From assembly GCA_016183425.1 (NCBI GenBank), contig JACPEP010000006.1, positions 62,001 to 126,000 on the forward strand: a stretch of DNA of 64,000 nt, written 5' to 3'. Source of the stretch: Chloroflexota bacterium. Its GTDB lineage: Bacteria; Chloroflexota; Dehalococcoidia; JACPEP01. The notes under the pieces were generated by a model. The model saw only the letters and a program-made list of their open reading frames with translations, searched no databases and was not told where the DNA came from. Of this stretch, positions 61,800 to 64,000 are shown one piece after another. Made by a program: the position numbers and the translations under genes. The stretch's first letter is position 1. Every line of letters begins with the position of its first letter.

Positions 61800-63647
61800 T
61801 TAGCGGAGCTTGTCAAGACCCTGGCTCTCCAGGGTGGCGGGAAGGGGCACTCCCGTCTCCGCATCCCAGCCCATGGCCTGATAGTAGTCTCGCAGCATCT
61901 TCTCCCAGTGGGGCATCATCGCCCTTCCCTGAGCCGGCCCGTCCACCGGCGAGGAGCCGTAGCGAGGAGAGGGGCGGTCCCCAGCGGGAGAGATGCCGTG
62001 ACGCAGGTCAAAGGCCCTCATGGTGTTGACCGCTTTGCGCCCGATGGCCATGGCATCTGAGATGCTCACTTCCCACCCCGTGGCCGCCTGCAAAGCCTCT
62101 GTCAAGAATTCCATGTTAGTTCGGGTCTGGAAGCGGCACACCCCCAGGGAGTCTTCGAACTGCATGGCGCCCTTGGTCACTGCTACGAAAGTGGCCACCT
62201 CCTCGGGGGAGAAGGCGTTCTTCAAAGGGGGATGGCCCAACTGCTCCACGGGTACAGTGTACACCGTCTCAATAGTGCCTGAGCTGGAGACACAGGTATC
62301 GAAAAGCTCTACCCAGCGTGCCCGATGGTCATGGCCTCGGGGGCTGGCGCCCTTCTGAGTGTGAACGGCCATATTGATAGCCTCCCCGCCCAGGCGTTGG
62401 GCGGCCCGCATCACCCCTTCCGCCAGAAGGTCGCCGAGACCCCGACGGTGGGCGATCTGGCTCAGAAGGGACATGGCGGCCCCGGAGTTGCCCCAGGTCA
62501 ACTCCAGCCTGTCCGTGGCCTCCTTATCCAGGAGTCCCTTCTGATGGGCCTCCATAGCAAAGCCCATCACCCACCCCGCCTCGTTGACGTCCATGCCCAG
62601 TCGATCCACCTCGTTGGCCAGGACCATGGCCGAGACCACGTCCCTCACCCCGATATTGGAGGCACAGGCGGCAAAGCCTTCGTATTCCGGCTCCTCGATG
62701 ACCCTTCCGGCCCAGGGACCGGAGGGAATCTTAAGTAAGTGACAGTGGTGGAACTGACATGCCCAGCATGGGTGAGGCTCTGGTTGGAATTGGGAGCGGA
62801 TGTAGGGCCCGGTGAACTTGTCCAGGTCCGCCTGGTCAAAGGGCCACCGGTTGGTGGTATAGTTTTTGGTGGGTAGCCATCCCCCCCGGGCCGCCCCCTG
62901 GAAGAGATTCAAGGTTCCCCAGTCATAGATATCCCGGGCTCGGGGATCGTCCTTTATCTTTTGGATCTGCTCTTTGGCCAGGGCGGACAGCCGGGCAGCG
63001 TCGTGGAGGGGAAATTTGCGGCGGCTTCGGGCGACGGCGATGGCCTTCAGCTTCTTAGCTCCCGCCACCGCCCCCACCCCGTTGTGGGCGGCCACATGGC
63101 CCCGGTCGCCTACGATGGCGGCGAAGCGAACCCGGTTCTCCCCCGCCGGCCCGATGCCGAAGACGCTGCTGGCTCGGCCAGGGAGGGCCAGATCCGCCTT
63201 CACCAGGTCCTCCGTCTCCCAGGTATCCTTACCCACCAGATGGGCAGCATCTCTCAGCTCCGCCGTGCCGTCGTGGATGTAAAGATAGACCCATTGGGGA
63301 GATGCGCCCTGGATTATGATGGCGTCGAAGCCGGAGAACTTGAGATAGGCACCCCAGAAGCCGTTGGCCTGGGTAGCCGTAGCCCCTTCGGTGAGAGCGC
63401 CCTTGGTCACCACGGAGAAGGTGCCCGAGCCCCCCACCGTGGTTCCCGCCAAAGGGCCGGAGGCCAACATGAGGCGATTATCGGGATGAGACCAGGCGAC
63501 GCCAGGGGGAACCTCCTCATAGAGGTATCGGGCGAGAAGGCACGTTCCGCCCACGTACTGCCGGAGGAAGGATTCCTCCACTGTCTCGGAGCTTATCTTA
63601 CTCTGAGACAGGTCTACCCGCAGAATTCTGCCCGCATAGCCGTCCAT
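61800..63647 (-). CDS. Aldehyde ferredoxin oxidoreductase (tungsten/molybdenum)
   Basis: 615 aa. N-terminal YAGRILRVDLSQSKI, GPLAGTTVGGSGTFSVVTKG and GAYLKFSGFDAIIIQG match the AOR family pterin-binding domain. Cluster Cys lie in CWACQFHHC, spaced CxxC-x4-C where x3 is usual, with a fourth Cys in SLGVCRF. Oxidises aldehydes to acids with ferredoxin. A MoaD-like gene 13 bases upstream fits a tungstopterin enzyme with its own sulfur carrier. Confidence 0.9.
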   Translation of the reverse strand: MDGYAGRILRVDLSQSKISSETVEESFLRQYVGGTCLLARYLYEEVPPGVAWSHPDNRLMLASGPLAGTTVGGSGTFSVVTKGALTEGATATQANGFWGAYLKFSGFDAIIIQGASPQWVYLYIHDGTAELRDAAHLVGKDTWETEDLVKADLALPGRASSVFGIGPAGENRVRFAAIVGDRGHVAAHNGVGAVAGAKKLKAIAVARSRRKFPLHDAARLSALAKEQIQKIKDDPRARDIYDWGTLNLFQGAARGGWLPTKNYTTNRWPFDQADLDKFTGPYIRSQFQPEPHPCWACQFHHCHLLKIPSGPWAGRVIEEPEYEGFAACASNIGVRDVVSAMVLANEVDRLGMDVNEAGWVMGFAMEAHQKGLLDKEATDRLELTWGNSGAAMSLLSQIAHRRGLGDLLAEGVMRAAQRLGGEAINMAVHTQKGASPRGHDHRARWVELFDTCVSSSGTIETVYTVPVEQLGHPPLKNAFSPEEVATFVAVTKGAMQFEDSLGVCRFQTRTNMEFLTEALQAATGWEVSISDAMAIGRKAVNTMRAFDLRHGISPAGDRPSPRYGSSPVDGPAQGRAMMPHWEKMLRDYYQAMGWDAETGVPLPATLESQGLDKLR

Positions 63648-63660
63648 GGCGACGCCCCCT

Positions 63661-63951
63661 TTACCCTCCCGCGTAGGCGGGGACTAAGGTGACCCTATCT
63701 CCCTCCTGAAGCAGCGTGGATTCCCATTCCACAGCCTCCACCAGGCTGCCGTTCCAGACCAGGCAAAGGTACTCAGACGGAGAGGCGGCCCAGATCCGGG
63801 CCGCCTCCGGGAAATGGTCTATCAGGTCTCGGAAAAGTGTCTGGAGCGTTTGAGGCCCTTTTGTCTCCCATTCAAAAACCAGCCGCTGAGCGCCGTCGCC
63901 CCCGAAGGCCCTGCTCAACCAGGGGAGAACCTCGATATTGACCCGTACCAT
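63661..63951 (-). CDS. MoaD/ThiS-family sulfur carrier
   Basis: About 96 aa from ATG 63951; GTG 63963 is an in-frame alternative. Beta-grasp protein ending LVPAYAGG with the C-terminal Gly-Gly that is adenylated and thiocarboxylated. It likely supplies sulfur for the pterin cofactor of the adjacent oxidoreductase. The sequence from 63964 to the window end holds no recognisable gene. Confidence 0.85.
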   Translation of the reverse strand: MVRVNIEVLPWLSRAFGGDGAQRLVFEWETKGPQTLQTLFRDLIDHFPEAARIWAASPSEYLCLVWNGSLVEAVEWESTLLQEGDRVTLVPAYAGG

Positions 63952-64000
63952 TGACCTAGCCACTCCCAGGACGACGCCCCTGGCAATGCTTCCCCTTGGA

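Noticed and set aside
1-64000. CRISPR arrays
   Set aside because: No regularly spaced direct repeats with unique spacers were seen; the repeats present are palindromic intergenic elements.

Overview
The window reads as one contig of a GC-rich bacterial chromosome with many GTG and TTG starts. I infer Chloroflexota, possibly Dehalococcoidia or a relative. The grounds are an alternative-complex-III-type respiratory operon, several family-5 solute-binding lipoproteins with Ala/Pro/Thr-rich linkers, MOP-type molybdenum hydroxylases and palindromic intergenic repeats. The phylum is an inference from gene content; no rRNA gene is present to settle it.

Layout. 1-4503: the end of polX, a conserved unknown gene, a radical SAM gene and lipA. 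4762-24441 (+): a catabolic island with a TPP-dependent enzyme, two 927-aa molybdenum hydroxylases with fused 2Fe-2S domains, three family-5 solute-binding lipoproteins without permease or ATPase genes, a tandem-domain isochorismatase-type hydrolase, two tandem flavoproteins, two Dabb-like barrels and a cyclase-family protein that has lost its metal ligands. An AT-richer gene pair (unknown protein plus PIN nuclease) sits inside it. 24644-32310 (+): a respiratory operon of alternative complex III type (pentaheme cytochrome, molybdopterin-type subunit, FeS subunit, two NrfD-like subunits, ActD, lipoprotein cytochrome c). Its 3' end was hit by an insertion: a DUF4160/DUF2442 pair on a segment with terminal inverted repeats, bracketed by an exact 57-bp duplication of the end of actE. 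33221-44667: a GT-C glycosyltransferase, a Usp-GpgS-like fusion, an MMPL exporter, three tandem MFS transporters and a membrane protein. 44796-44871: tRNA-Gly.

45179-48750 is the most unusual part. A 71-aa peptide gene ending in three tryptophans is followed by a ComQ-like isoprenyl transferase and then by a receptor with a ComP-like membrane/PDZ half. In place of a histidine kinase the receptor carries GAF and HD-GYP domains. I interpret this as a ComQXP-like prenyl-peptide signalling system wired to cyclic-di-GMP.

48758-63951 (mostly -): a double-cupin protein, then on the + strand rph, then a phosphatase, a class II aldolase, an AprBA-like ferredoxin/flavoprotein pair, a molybdenum hydroxylase large subunit, a small cupin, a second TPP enzyme, a secreted glycoside-hydrolase-like protein, and an aldehyde:ferredoxin oxidoreductase with a MoaD-like partner. 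At least four copies of one palindromic repeat family and an IS200/IS605-like end lie between these genes.

The two catabolic regions share a theme: a TPP lyase near molybdenum hydroxylases, cupins or flavoproteins and small hydrolases, as expected for oxidation of organic acids or aromatic/heterocyclic compounds. The substrate cannot be read from the sequence.
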